A stretch of DNA of 64,000 nt from Ariolimax columbianus. Its lineage: Eukaryota > Mollusca > Gastropoda > Stylommatophora > Arionidae. The notes beneath the pieces were generated by a model. That model was not told the DNA's origin, searched no databases, and saw nothing but the letters and a program-made list of their open reading frames with translations. How positions within the stretch are numbered: the first letter of the stretch is position 1; every line of letters begins with the position of its first letter. Location of the stretch: NCBI GenBank assembly GCA_036924085.1, contig JAVGWX010000019.1, positions 7,380,141-7,444,140 of the forward strand, written 5' to 3'. A program made the translations under genes and the position numbers. This document shows positions 21,870-32,098 of the stretch, piece by piece.

Positions 21870-23255
21870 TGGATTTGATGGAAAAAACTAATACTAATTT
21901 TGGAGGTGTAAAGCGAAGAAGAAAAAACTAAAACTATATTTACAGTCTGAAGAAGGATGTAGGAAGAAAAATTGTGGGCAATGGTTGCTGTGCTCACATG
22001 GTTCACAACCGTCTTCAAACTACATTTGATGTTCTACCTATTAAAGTATAAGCTTTAGTGGTCAACATTTACAAATACTTCCACATTTATACTGTTTGAG
22101 TAATACAACTAAATGAGTTCTGTGAGTTTGTAGATGCTGAGTATAAAAATGTTCTTCAACATGGCAACACCCGTTTTCTTTTGCTACTTCCAGCTATCGA
22201 CAAAATACTTGAAATCTTTGAGGTACTGAAATCTTATTTTATTTCACAAGAATGCTTTGCGCTGTTGATAAAAGAGTTCTTTGATTATGATTGCTGTGAA
22301 ACGTATTTGTGGTTTGTGCTAGGGCAACTCACATTGTTTAACAAATCTAACTTGATTATGGAAAGTACAAAAGTAAGTGCAAATGATATTGTCAAAAAGT
22401 AAATTAGTTTTTTAGAATACTGGAAAATAATTGAAGTATTAATATTAATACAATCCCACAAGAGTTTGTCCAGTTTTATGACCGATGTCTTTCTTATATT
22501 GAGCTATGGGAAAACAGTTTTGGTGAAACAGAATCTTTTATTTCGGTAAACAACAATAACTTAACTTAACATTTTTATACTGGTTTAAAAGACTCATCAG
22601 AGATTGTAGACAACAAGTTACATTTACATTACCCTCCTCTAAAAGCTATGTGCACCCAATCTATTCTTAAATGCAATAACTGTCTCTGCCTCCACTACCT
22701 CCTTGGGCAATGCACTTCAAGCATTCACCACTCTCTTACTAAAAAAATATTTCCTAATATCCAATCTGGACCTTTCTTTAGTTAATTTGTATCTGTGCCC
22801 TCCTGTTCTCGTTGGCGGTTGTGTTTTGAAAAACTTGTTATAGTCTTATTAAACCTTTCCTGTTATTATCTTATAAACCTGTATTAACATTGAATTAACA
22901 TGGTCTGAAATTGAAGCATTAGGTAAAAATAATTAATGAAACTTACACATAGTGCAATAAACTTGGATGAACTCTTTGATGATTTGGTGATTGCAAAAGG
23001 TTTTTGGTCTGCAAACTAAGACATTTGGAAAACTACTAGTTACGAAGAAAACTTGATACAAATATTCAATTATTTCAAAGAAAAGAACATTTTATTGCCC
23101 AATGTCTAAATTATAGAATACATTTTCAGCCTGCCAGGCACATTTGCATCAGTTTAAGGATATTGTTAATAATGAATAACATATGGTCTGAAGAGTGAGC
23201 TAGAATGGCTGAATCAACTCTACAAGCTTTATTGTTTAGCAAAGTACATTGTGAA
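21870..23255 (+). pseudogene. hAT-like transposase fossil, second copy, split by a LINE
   Basis: Blocks in order: NTNFGGVKRRRKN-like (21890), IVGNGCCAHMVHNRLQTTFD (21975), LVVNIYKYFHIYTV (22055), NEFCEFVDAEYKNVLQHGNT (22115), the 73-codon ORF PAIDKILEIFEVLKSYFISQ (22185) with LWFVLGQLTLFNK, then after an insertion LDELFDDLVIAKGF (22960), IFNYFKEKNILLPNV (23060) and EYIFSLPGTFASV (23110). The last block corresponds to the hAT C-terminal dimerisation core (F.LPGT.ASVER.FS). Only the 73-codon piece stays open. A CR1/L2-like LINE end interrupts it at about 22560-22920. Confidence 0.8.
22560..22920 (-). mobile_element. 3' end of a CR1/L2-like LINE inserted in the hAT fossil
   Basis: On the minus strand an open stretch reads KFFKTQPPTRTGGHRYKLTK, ERSRLDIRKYFFSKRVVNAW, then SALPKEVVEAETVIAFKNRL. 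This is the typical C-terminus of CR1/L2-like ORF2 (R.HS.KL.K...R.D.RK.FFS.RVV..WN.LP..VV). The left flank holds a short TTAAC repeat (AACTTAACTTAAC at 22559-22571), which could be the 3' tail. It is a strongly 5'-truncated copy. Confidence 0.8.
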
Positions 23256-23306
23256 CTAAATTTTAATGAATTTTTTTACTAGATTAAAAATAACAAAGCA
23301 TTTTTT

Positions 23307-24165
23307 TTAAATGTTCACCCTAGAGATAAATATGAATAATTTGTTTCTGTTTCTAAGAATCGACGTCACTGCATACCAGGCATATCCATAGGTGCTCAGT
23401 CTCTCAGTAAATGGCGCAGGGAGTGTATGCTGATGGTCCCTGTAGCTTGCTGGTTGTACACTCTCTTGCTCTATCCTATTATGTGCCCACTCGGCTCGAA
23501 CCCCGTTTAATGTCAAAACTTTGAAGCCTGTATATTGCTGCTTCATCTATTGCACTGTCCTCATTTAACAGGTGGTCATTGATTGATTTAAAAATTTCAT
23601 TTCTATCCATTACTAATGTGCCCATGATGGGAGCTTGTAAAGCCAAGATGTCAGCTCTTTCGTTGCCCTGAACCCCAGGATGAGTGAGGCCTCAACAGCT
23701 GATATCCACTTGTACCTAAGCCATCCCTTCTGAAGTATGGCTTGTGCTTTGTCTGTCATGATAACTGCCCTTGTTAAAGAAGTATCCAATATCCATCTCA
23801 GAGCTGAGGTCACTGCTGCCATCTCCATTCTCAAACTGGAGGTTGTTGACATGTATGCCCTACTGCACTCATAAACGACCTGTTCTCTCACTCTAGCCCA
23901 GAAGCTCCAGCCGCCTGATGTCCCGTTGAGCCACACTGATCCGTCGGTGTGTATTGATGGCATCACTGTGCTGCGTGTTCTCCTTTATCAACCGATTCAT
24001 CTCATGCTCTGCTCTCCCGTTGTCCCATTATCTGCCTAATGTTATGATGACTCTCCGGTACTCTATTATTCTATCACAAGTGTGCACCCATTCTTCTCCC
24101 TTGGCTATCGTCTCAGTTGAGGTGACATGTCCGATTGTTTTCTCTGCCTGTGCCATCCATGACAC
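23307..24165 (-). mobile_element. RNase H and 3' end of a LINE
   Basis: Reading down: EKTIGHVTSTETIAKGEEW and RRVIITLGR (24160-24030) form the linker; the ORF 23966-23613 gives HTDGSVWLNGTSGGWSF (first RNase H Asp), TSSLRMEMAAVTSALRWI (catalytic Glu), AVIMTDKAQAILQKGW (second Asp). WYHLPGHAGV-like residues are lost after WISAVE. The ORF at 23546-23307 aligns with 11885-12150. The family is an RNase H-bearing LINE with the TSSL.MEV.AVT.ALRW signature. A LINE RNase H would remove the RNA strand during element copying. The upstream part of the same ORF lies next to it in opposite orientation. Confidence 0.75.
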
Positions 24166-24169
24166 CCAT

Positions 24170-24520
24170 ACAAAGACCATACAAAGATGTAAGTGATAGC
24201 TAGGAGCACTCAAGACTATGGCTGCTGCCAACTTGGAACAGCGCCTCCTGTTCATCCTATTTCATCAGGTTGTGTTGTCGGTTATCAATTACAGACTGGG
24301 CATCCTCACACGATCAAGAACACAGTGTGCGTGTGAAAGGTTGGAACGCATTCAGAATAAAGGTATGCAACTGGTTCTGGGCTGCACTAGAGATACCCCG
24401 ATTGTGATGATGTGGTACATGTTGGGATTGTTATTGGTGACATCCAGACATAAACTGGCACAAGTCAAAGCCTATTTGCGTGTTACCATACACACATCAC
24501 CATCTGTACAGTAGTATCTC
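24170..24520 (+). mobile_element. Inverted 5' portion of the same LINE (end of reverse transcriptase)
   Basis: The 98-codon ORF 24218-24514 reads MAAANLEQRLLFILFHQVVL, SVINYRLGILTRSRTQCACE, RLERIQNKGMQLVLGCTRDT, then HKLAQVKAYLRV. In the intact element this segment directly precedes the EKTI..HVTS..T linker that is found on the opposite strand at 24160. The head-to-head arrangement with an abrupt switch near 24165 indicates a 5' inversion. Confidence 0.75.
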
Positions 24521-24829
24521 AGACATCAAGGAATCAAGAACACATTTTAAAATAATTAATGTTCAGTTAAGAGTAATTAAAAATTATTACTACATAATTG
24601 TTGTATTTTGTTAACCACTCCATTGTTTAGCCTTTTTGATTCATAAATACTTGGCTGAATATACTTCTCTTGTTCTAAAATCGCATAGAAGGCGGTCACT
24701 TTCTGTTTCGAGCAAACTCTCAAATTGTTCCAAGTTTGAGAACAAAAATATTAATCCAAGTCTATTTGGGAGAGAGCGGGACAAGGTAAATTGAAACAGG
24801 AAATCTTATGAAGAAAAAGAGAATGAATT

Positions 24830-25020
24830 GATCATACATTAAGAACTCCCCTGGCCAGTATCACCAGGCAATCCCTGTAGGAATACAAAGAGACGAGATC
24901 TGGAGACGGAAGTAAAGAAAACAGGAAGGAAGTGGAAAAGATTGCACAGGACAGAGCTGCTTGGCAAGGCTTGGTTGATGGCCTATGCACCCCTGGGTGA
25001 TAGAAGGCAAAAGTGATTAT
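24830..25020 (+). mobile_element. LINE 3'-terminal fragment
   Basis: One plus-strand frame gives TRSGDGSKENRKEVEKIAQD, RAAWQGLVDGLCTPG and a stop. The tail W..+...AQDR..W+.LV.GLC.P is common to LINE reverse transcriptase ORFs (for example RRTVE.E.K..G.+W.....AQDR..WR). The region upstream (24520-24830) is unrecognised. Confidence 0.6.
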
Positions 25021-25249
25021 CAACATATAATCATGTTATGTAATTAAATATTACACCTGATGAAATAGTGAATACTCAGCTGATAATCTGAAACAGTCTG
25101 TCTGTCCATATAGTTAGATTTTTAAATATACATGTTTCTTGCCTCATCTTTCCCATAATCTAGGACGTCTTAGAAGTATCCCATCTCATTACATAATAAA
25201 CTGTCTGTTACTTCCTCAGTTTATCCAATGCCAGTGTTTGTCTCTTCTG

Positions 25250-25565
25250 AGGTTTTGCCAGCCCGTTTCTGAACATCATCTGTCCAGCACAGCTCAGGAT
25301 GATCTGTATCTCTTCTGTCAGGAACTGTGCCCCTGTTAGGTTGCCCATTTGATCATATCACATGGTTGTACCATTGAAGTTTGTGTTTTTACAACTGACA
25401 TGGTCAGAAATTGTTGGATTGTAATGTGTATTTTGACATTTAAGACACAATCCTTGCGTTTTATTTCAAGGAACTTTCTGAAATATCTTATAACAATTGC
25501 ATACATTTGTTGTTGCAACTGAGCATTCAACATCCATGTTTCACAAGAATATAGGTATACAGCAA
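25250..25565 (-). mobile_element. RTE-like LINE fragment (family B)
   Basis: The minus-strand ORF 25533-25336 reads MLNAQLQQQMYAIVIRYFRK, LEIKRKDCVLNVKI, KTQTSMVQPCDMIKWA, then in frame RGTVPDRRDTDHPELCWTDD and VQKRAGKTSEE. It parallels TAELQRRIQA.EMRCYRK.LGISYKDHVTNEEV...W.GHV.RSNG....L.GTV. The upstream part YSCETW is present just right of the ORF. It is diverged and truncated. Confidence 0.6.
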
Positions 25566-26285
25566 AGAATCAATTTTTGCAATAATTTGATCCTAGTTTT
25601 AAATTGTATATTTTTATGTTTGCACACACACATACATATATTGGTATATCTTGCAGTCATCTAGAGTAGTAATTTTATCATAAACATTTGTAAGCATATC
25701 AAAGTTAGAAAACTATACAGCATATTTGCTCATTTGATTCAACATAACATAATGTATATTTATTTATGTAAAGAGTGTGAAAGAGTCATCAACAAATTTT
25801 GTCCCATCAATAAATCAGCAGCTTAAAACAAGAATGAATATAAAATTTAAAAAAAGGCTTACAACTTACAAATTAAAAGTGATAACTCATTTAAATATTA
25901 ATATATAAGTAAGAATTCTCAATTTTAAAAATAAAATCTTTGTGTTGCTTAATTCTTTTTTTTTTTTTAAATACTCAAAATCTCACATAGGCCTATACAC
26001 ATATGTAGATATTTTATGTCAAACTACTTTCTGCCACTATTTCACAGAAGACTACCGGTTAAAAAGTACTTTAAATATTTGCAGATATGAAAATGGCTAA
26101 ATCTATTAGGTGATTTATTAACTAAAATATATCACAATATTAGTATGTGCTAGACTATTAAAAAATAACAAATACAAATGGAGTCTGAATTAACAGTTAT
26201 AGTAGATTACATTTCTCAAATTTTGATTTTTGCATACTGACCAGCTAGTTTTTGTAAAATAATGAAATAGATTTCACATTTCTAA
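25566..26285 (-). other. No gene; likely 3' UTR of the adjacent minus-strand exon
   Basis: AT-rich with a CA-type run near 25622-25636. On the minus strand AATAAA occurs at 25764-25759 and 26119-26114, downstream of the stop codon at 26291-26289, so a 3' UTR of roughly 170-530 bases is possible. This is inference only. Confidence 0.3.
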
Positions 26286-26288
26286 GAC

Positions 26289-26524
26289 CTAATCTTCTGT
26301 ATATAGAGAAGGAACTGTATTTTCATATTCCACTTCATCATCTTTGGCAAAGGAGAGTTCTGTCTTGGTACAGCAATCAGAGTTGTCTGTTGTTTCTGGC
26401 TGGACATCTCTAATCTCTTCATAATATGGGCTTGACTGGACATCTCTGATCTCTTCATATTGTGAGCCTGACTGGATATCTTTTCTAGGCAACTCTTCTG
26501 AGACCACATTCTCATAGTGTGCAC
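26289..26524 (-). CDS. Terminal exon of a receptor-like protein, cytoplasmic tail with ITAM-like YEEI pair
   Basis: An open frame of 78 codons runs from a strong acceptor (pyrimidine tract TTTCCTCTATTTCCATACTAG just right of 26524) to TAG at 26291-26289. The product is acidic, polar and free of membrane segments. It contains HYENV, QYEEIRDVQ, YYEEIRDVQ and EYENT plus a final SLY. The two YEEI motifs are separated by eight residues, which fits YxxI/L-x(6-12)-YxxI/L. YEEI is the textbook Src-family SH2 ligand, and YENx is a Grb2-type SH2 ligand. Tails of this kind occur on Draper/MEGF10-like and other immune or adhesion receptors, where kinases phosphorylate them. No extracellular or transmembrane exon is visible in this window. 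The ORF is undamaged among dead elements, which argues for a real host exon. Confidence 0.6.
26401..26480. repeat. 36-bp tandem repeat encoding the YEEI motifs
   Basis: CTGGACATCTCT recurs at 36-bp spacing (near 26400 and 26436; a diverged CTGGATATC near 26472). The unit is 12 codons, so duplication adds one YEEIRDVQ motif each time and keeps the frame. Confidence 0.75.
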
Positions 26525-26724
26525 CTAGTATGGAAATAGAGGAAAGCACTGAAAGTCATGGATGATGAAGAGCATTCACATTTGGAAAACCAAATTAACC
26601 TATACCAGAGGAAGCAAATTCTGTCCAGTAAAAAGGTTATTGCCTGCACGTATTTTATTATGTGAAACAGTGGACATAGAATTATATAGCTTTTAGTACC
26701 ATTTAAAGCCTTGACTAATTTTAC

Positions 26725-26760
26725 CGATTCTTGTCTGACAGTCCATGACAACTCTGTAAT
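26725..26760 (-). CDS. Candidate 36-nt microexon upstream of the receptor tail exon
   Basis: On the minus strand, TGTGTTTTTAG precedes position 26760 and GTAAAA follows 26725, giving a 36-nt segment bounded by AG and GT. In the one phase that joins to GT GCA CAC of the next exon, it is open and adds YRVVMDCQTRI-G before AHYENV. The phase match (one leftover base, G, completing GGT) is what makes it interesting. The donor is only moderately strong, and chance is possible. Confidence 0.3.
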
Positions 26761-27865
26761 CTAAAAACACATAATTAAAATATCATGACATGAATATTAA
26801 TAATAAAAAGGAATATTAATATGAACATCACATGTAATTAATGGGGATGGGAAAATACGGTGGAATGTTTTTGGTTTGTACGACATCAGATGTATTTCTG
26901 CATTAATCCTCCAAAAGAATTACTACATTTCTTTTTTTCTGTGTCACAATCAGTCTGATTTAGATTTGCATTGGAAATCTACATAGCACATACAGTAGTC
27001 TGATCAATTAATAAATCATTTCTTGGATCTGGACGTCTAAATTTCATTGCATGGAAAGGAATACTTTCAAAACACATGTAGATATCAATCAATTGCCAAG
27101 GATATATTATATAATAGCTGTACATGCAATGGCATTCATACATTTTTAAGGTTATTTAAAAACTTGCATAGTCATAACTAAGCGAAGCAGCAAAATAATG
27201 GGGCTAGGTACAGTTTTTACAAAATCATCCAGTAACTGATGTTTTGTGTGCTACAGAATCCTAGTGGACTGAAAAGAGTTGTAAGTAACAATAAATCTCT
27301 AACCATAGAACATACAACAATCTTCTAAAAATATTTGATTTCTTTAACTTTGCAACTCAAGCTTGCTGCATAATAACGACCACTTATTTGTAAAAGTGCA
27401 ATAGCCACAACAATTATCAATCACTGTAAAAAAAAAGATTGTCAGCAAACTTATTTTGGGCCGATTTAATTGACAGTTTATCAATGATGTACAAATTGTT
27501 GTCCAGATAGCTAGGATTTTGAAATGGATTCTTAAAAAAAAATTGAAATTGCAAAAGCAAACTAGAAAAACAATTTGTTAATATGGATAATTCGTAAAAG
27601 TTTATTTAGGTGCATCTGTCAGAGATAAACAAATAAATTATATTAGTCTAGAGGTTCCCAAATTACCCTGATCTTTTATTTGGTTTGAATTTATATTATC
27701 ATTTTTACAATTGCATGTTTATTTTTAGCAAGCATTTGAAATTAAATGGATTTTAAAAATACATTACATCCTAACAACAGTATCAAGATTTGTATTTGCT
27801 TTGTTTCTGAAAGATGTTAAAACATAATTATCAAATTAAATTTACTCAATAAAATAATAATAGTA
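26761..27865. other. No gene recognised; intron-like AT-rich DNA
   Basis: Neither strand holds an ORF with a motif. If the receptor gene is real, this may be intron. No further exon could be identified by eye. Confidence 0.3.
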
Positions 27866-27869
27866 ATGT

Positions 27870-28405
27870 TTGCTTAGGCATCTGAGGCCCGTTGCGTCAG
27901 TAGACCACATCCATGATCCACAGCTGTGGCATTAGTTCCAGGCCTCGCCCAGGGCGGAGGAGGAGGTTGCTACTTGCTGGAGCCATACTGTTTGGCGAAA
28001 ACCTCTTCTGCGCCTCCAGCCAGTTGGGGGGAGACTTTTTGTGCTGAGGAACGGCTTGTGTAGTATCTTGTGGGCAGAGGTTTCCTGGTCCAGTTATACA
28101 ACATGACCGAACAAAGAAACTCGTCGACTGTCAAGTGTTTCTGAGATTAAATGGAGGCAGGAATTAGCAGAGATCTCCATGTTGTGAATGCAGTCATGCC
28201 ATCAGATGCCCAGAATATGCTGCTGGTTGTGCATATGAAAGACTTTCAGTCTCAACATGCCATGTCTCAGCAATGTTTAGGTTTTGGAGTCATAAAGCAG
28301 CACTGGGACCATGCAGAACTGATAGATGCAGAATTTTGTTCCAATGGAGATCTTACCATTACTCCACATATGTCGGATGTCGTGCATAGAGAAATAAGAT
28401 GAATG
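27870..28405 (-). mobile_element. LINE 3' end (reverse transcriptase C-terminal region and tail)
   Basis: Reading down from 28400 in shifted frames: KISIGTKFCIYQFCMVPVLL, YDSKT*TLLRHGMLRLKVFH, MHNQQHILGI*WHDCI, HNMEISANSCL, then SLFGHVV*LDQETSAHKIL, WRRRRGF and QQVATSSSALGEAWN. This matches the LINE tail T+..IY...V+..LLYG.ETWT......RL..FHM...R.ILGI+W.D.+.N......+.L......R.....GH+.RL....PAH..L and GRPR..W. Last recognisable bases are near 27880. Confidence 0.7.
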
Positions 28406-28865
28406 CACACACACACACAAATTTATGACCAACTGCACTGTGTGGGGCTGAAACAAGGACTCTAGCAAACAAGGATTTAAATAGTGTAAAAGCATTAGAA
28501 ATGTGGTGCTGACATAGAATCGAAAAAGTGTTAGACAAAGTAGATCTAACAATGATATCCTCACTAAGGTAGGCAAGCCAATACAAATATTGAAAATGAT
28601 ACAGAAACAAAGATTGAGTTGGCTGGGACACAATATGTGACGCGAAAGTCTTCTTCAGAAGATACTAGAGGGCAAGATCCACGGGAAAGGAGGAACAGTG
28701 TGCCAAGACTCACCTTTACATCTCAGGCACACAGAGACAGTAAAGTACAAACCTATGCTGAAATTAAAAGAGCACAGAAGAAAGAATTAAATGGAGAGAA
28801 ATGCAGAGACAACATTACAACCGGTCTCAGAACTGATCAACCATATCATGATGAATGTTATTTTG
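28390..28865 (+). mobile_element. LINE 3' end in the opposite orientation
   Basis: Shifted plus-strand frames give KCGADIESKKC-like sequence (usual form EMWC+RRI.K+), then ADIL.KV-like and QILKMIQKQRLSWLGHNM (28590-28640). The 112-codon ORF from 28619 covers the continuing segment in another frame (SSEDTRGQDPRERRN). The pattern is the RTE-like tail W..RI..V.W.....N..+L..+......+..I...+..W.GH++R...L...I+EG...G+. Homology fades after 28700. Confidence 0.5.
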
Positions 28866-29335
28866 TTGTGAGTTCTATCAATCAGCTTCTTTTCGTGTTC
28901 CTCTTCTGTTTTAATAGTCCCATATTTATTTGCTATTATTGGTCAATGTTGAAGTGAAGATGTTTCCACAGATGATAAGAGCATTTTAGATCCAGGGGAT
29001 TTCTTAAAATATTTAACTTCTATTTCTTTTCTTAGATTTAAAAGCAATTATTTAAATTTGTTTGATTTTGTTGTTTTTGCCGTTTTATGGATTGTATACA
29101 ACTTTAGGTTGCTATATACATTTATATAATATTTCAGTTCCGCAACCCTGCTCGACTGTAAATCATTAAATTAAGGAGCCTCTTTAAAGGTAACTAACAA
29201 GAACTGTGTGTGTAACTAATATAGAGGATGAAGTCAAAAGGGAGAGTCAGAGTCAGGGAAGTGTGAAATAAGTAGTGGAAAAGCAAAAATAAAAATGATA
29301 AAGCAAAAGCAAAAAGTGGAAAATCAACAAAATTA
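28866..29335. other. No gene recognised
   Basis: AT-rich spacer between LINE fragments. Confidence 0.3.
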
Positions 29336-29339
29336 TAAA

Positions 29340-30440
29340 CTAAAATTTGAATTGGAACTGCATGTAGATTAAGAAAAAACCAGATATAATAGGGTTAACA
29401 GAATCATGGACATATGAGGACATTGCAGATAGTGAACTTGAAATAGAGGGATATACAATGTTAAGGAAAAATAGGGTAGTTGGAGACAATGATAAGGGAG
29501 GTGGTATTTTATTATACTGTACAAATTCAGTTAATATAACGATCAAAGAGAATTTATTGTGTGGTAACAAAAATGAAAGTGTACAGGGAGAAATAGAAAT
29601 TGGGGATGAAAAAACAGTGATTGGGTATGCTATATATATCCATAAAGTCACAAAAAGAAACATGAGGAGCTGATAAGTAGCATAGCAAAGGCAAGTGAAG
29701 GGAAATTATTATTAATGGGGGGATTTCAACTTTCTAGAAATAAATTTGGGATATGGCAGAAGCACTTGTAGAGTCAAAACCTTTTATTAAGTGCATAACT
29801 GGCAATTTTTAAATTTGACTTGAATAAGCAGGCATAAACACACTCGACTCCAGTTTTTGCTACAGAGGAAAATATGATTGAAAACGTTACTGTTGGGGAA
29901 CTGTTTGGCTCAAGTGACCATCAAATCATCCGTTGGGATCTTATTGCAGGTAAAAAAGTAAACATAAACACCCGAACATACAACTAAACTAAGGCAGATG
30001 TTAAGAAGATGAAAGAAGCAGCAAACCACATAATCTGGAAAGATATTGTTGGAGAAACAGATGTTGAACAAGAGTGGGAGAGTTTTAAAACAGTTCTAGA
30101 AAAGCAAAAAGAGGAATGTGTTCCATGTAGGGAGGTAAACTGCAAGCGTAAAAAGTGGATAACTAGATTTGTAGTTAAATGTAGAAGAGCTAAAAATAAA
30201 GCATGAAAAAAATATAGAGGCAGGTAAATCTAAAGAAACATATTACAAATATTTGGACAAACAGAACATATCTCAGAAAGTGAATAAAACAGCAAAAATA
30301 GACTTTGAAAAAACAACTTCCTCAGAGGATCAAGGCTGATAGTAAAAGCTCCTTTTCTTACGTTAGAAATAAACAAAGAACGAAAGATAAACTAGGCCCT
30401 CTCATAGACAGTACAATAAATATAATAAGTCAGAACAGTT
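29340..30440 (+). mobile_element. CR1/L2-like LINE, endonuclease and linker
   Basis: Endonuclease blocks in shifting frames: GLTESWTYEDIADSELEIEG (29390; catalytic Glu of E.W), YTMLRKNRVVGDNDKGGGIL (29455), KLLLMGGFQL (29700; usually GDFN), ENMIENVTVGELFGSSDHQI (29870; catalytic SDH). The linker ORF at 30009-30206 reads IIWKDIVGETDVEQEWESFK and KKWITRFVVKCRRAKNK. From 29920 it is a close homologue of 17851-18350. It ends near 30430 at an AT-rich tract, before the reverse transcriptase. Confidence 0.75.
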
Positions 30441-30720
30441 AGATCTAACTATTAGTACATTACTATTTTTAGTACTATGTTTTTTAGACTAAATTTTAGT
30501 ACATTATTTACTAATTACTTTTATTACTAAGTACTAGTATTATATATATTTATAGGTAATACTAATAATAGTATTAGTATTATTATTATTAAGTAAATAT
30601 TACTATTATTAGTATTATAATATTATATTTTTTAATAATTAATATTACACTATTTTTTTCTAGGTATTTTACTTTTAGTTTTAGGTTCTCTTCTTAACTT
30701 TAGTACTTACTATGACATTG
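30440..30720. repeat. AT-rich low-complexity tract (TAGTACTA / ATTATTA-rich)
   Basis: Long runs of TAT, TTA and AGTACTA-like words with almost no C or G. Composition and wording resemble 48785-49150. Confidence 0.6.
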
Positions 30721-31155
30721 AAGTTATGAATTCAGCATCGCAAAATCACTTTGACACAAACAATATTTCACTATAAACCAGCATCATAAAATTGCGGATA
30801 TAGGTTTAAAGAAAACATCTTTCGTATCCATGTAAATTACTTCCTTGTTCTGTTTCTTCAATTACATGCATATTTTGGTCTTCGATTACTGATATACTAC
30901 TCGAATCGAACTCTAAACATTCCTGAGTAATCGATTGAAGTAAATAATCCGCCGTAATCGATTAGACTTTTTTTTCAAAATCACACCATAACTATAAATT
31001 CGAACTCAATTAACTTGAGTTAACTTCATTATTCTGGTTTAGAAGGCTCTGCATGGTATGTATACAACCAGTTTATTCCACTCCACCGATACTAATAATA
31101 CTGTGAACATCCAATCGATCTATGAATGCATTAGTTTTTTTTAGTTTTTTTAATT
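30721..31155. other. No gene recognised
   Basis: Short AT-rich spacer with no supported feature. Confidence 0.3.
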
Positions 31156-31160
31156 TTATG

Positions 31161-31900
31161 TGTTTGCCTCACTAGTTTCTACTGGCGGAGGCGCGCCTAT
31201 TCCGACCCAGACCGCAGTCAATTTGGGCGATATTAAGACACATAAACCAGTGCTTGGATGCGTGTGTGTATCTGTTTGTACCTAGCCTAGTATTTCCGTG
31301 ATGTTCCTCCCGTTGTTCCTCGCTTTTGATGTTCCTAGTTGTCCGCCGTAGGTATTTGCATAAATATGCACAATTGTTTTCCTGGGACCATTTTGGGTTG
31401 AGTATATTTATTTTCTTTCATACTTGATTCGGATCTCTTTTTTTATTTCCTGATTTATTTATTTATTTTTTTTTTAAATATAAAACCCCCATCATACATT
31501 TTATACACAATTGTGAAGATAGCAGTGTAGTGAGGTGTACAACGAGAATGAATGAGATGGAATGATTGGGAAATATGACAAACAATATACTTGATACATA
31601 AGGATTAAGAGTACAATATAAATTAATTGAAAAGTGTCTTCCTTCTGTTGTGAGGCCCACTTGTGTTGACTTCCTTCCGTCTGGTCTTGGTGTATCAGGT
31701 TTTGCCCGCTCTCATATATTTTTTTATCGCAGCCATGTACTCCAACTTGTAAGCGATTCACTGATTTGTGTGTCACCTTGTAGATCCCTCGTCTCACCTG
31801 TGCCCTCTAGCTCTCGTAGTCAATTAGGTGTTGAATGTGTGGTAGGCTCGGGAACAGAAGAACAATAGAAAGGTAGATAATTGATTAAATAATTATAGAT
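31161..31900. repeat. Complex direct repeat, copy 1 (about 740 bp)
   Basis: It consists of a GC-richer 185-bp block (TTTGCCTCACTAGTTTCTAC, GGCGGAGGCGCGCCTATTCC), a T-rich stretch, and a 410-bp block ending AATAGAAAGGTAGATAATTG. The same order recurs at 32099-32868 with a few percent divergence. The minus-strand ORF 31797-31501 (98 codons) is recognisably repeated but matches no known protein. Confidence 0.85.
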
Positions 31901-31913
31901 TTTTTATTTTATG

Positions 31914-32098
31914 TGTTTGCCTCACTAGTTTCTACTGGCGGAGGCGCGCCTATTCCACCCCAGACCGTAGTCAATTTGGGCGATATTAAGACGCATAAAC
32001 CAGTGCTTGGATGCGTGTGTGTATCTGTTTGTACCTAACCTGGTGTTTCCGTGATGTTCCTCCCGTTGTTCCTCGCTTCTAATTATCCTTTCGTTATG
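31914..32098. repeat. Extra 185-bp tandem unit
   Basis: A third copy of the GC-richer block sits immediately before the second long copy, 185 bp upstream of it, so the block is tandemly doubled there. It contains one AscI-like GGCGCGCC per unit, unusual in this AT-rich DNA. Confidence 0.8.
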
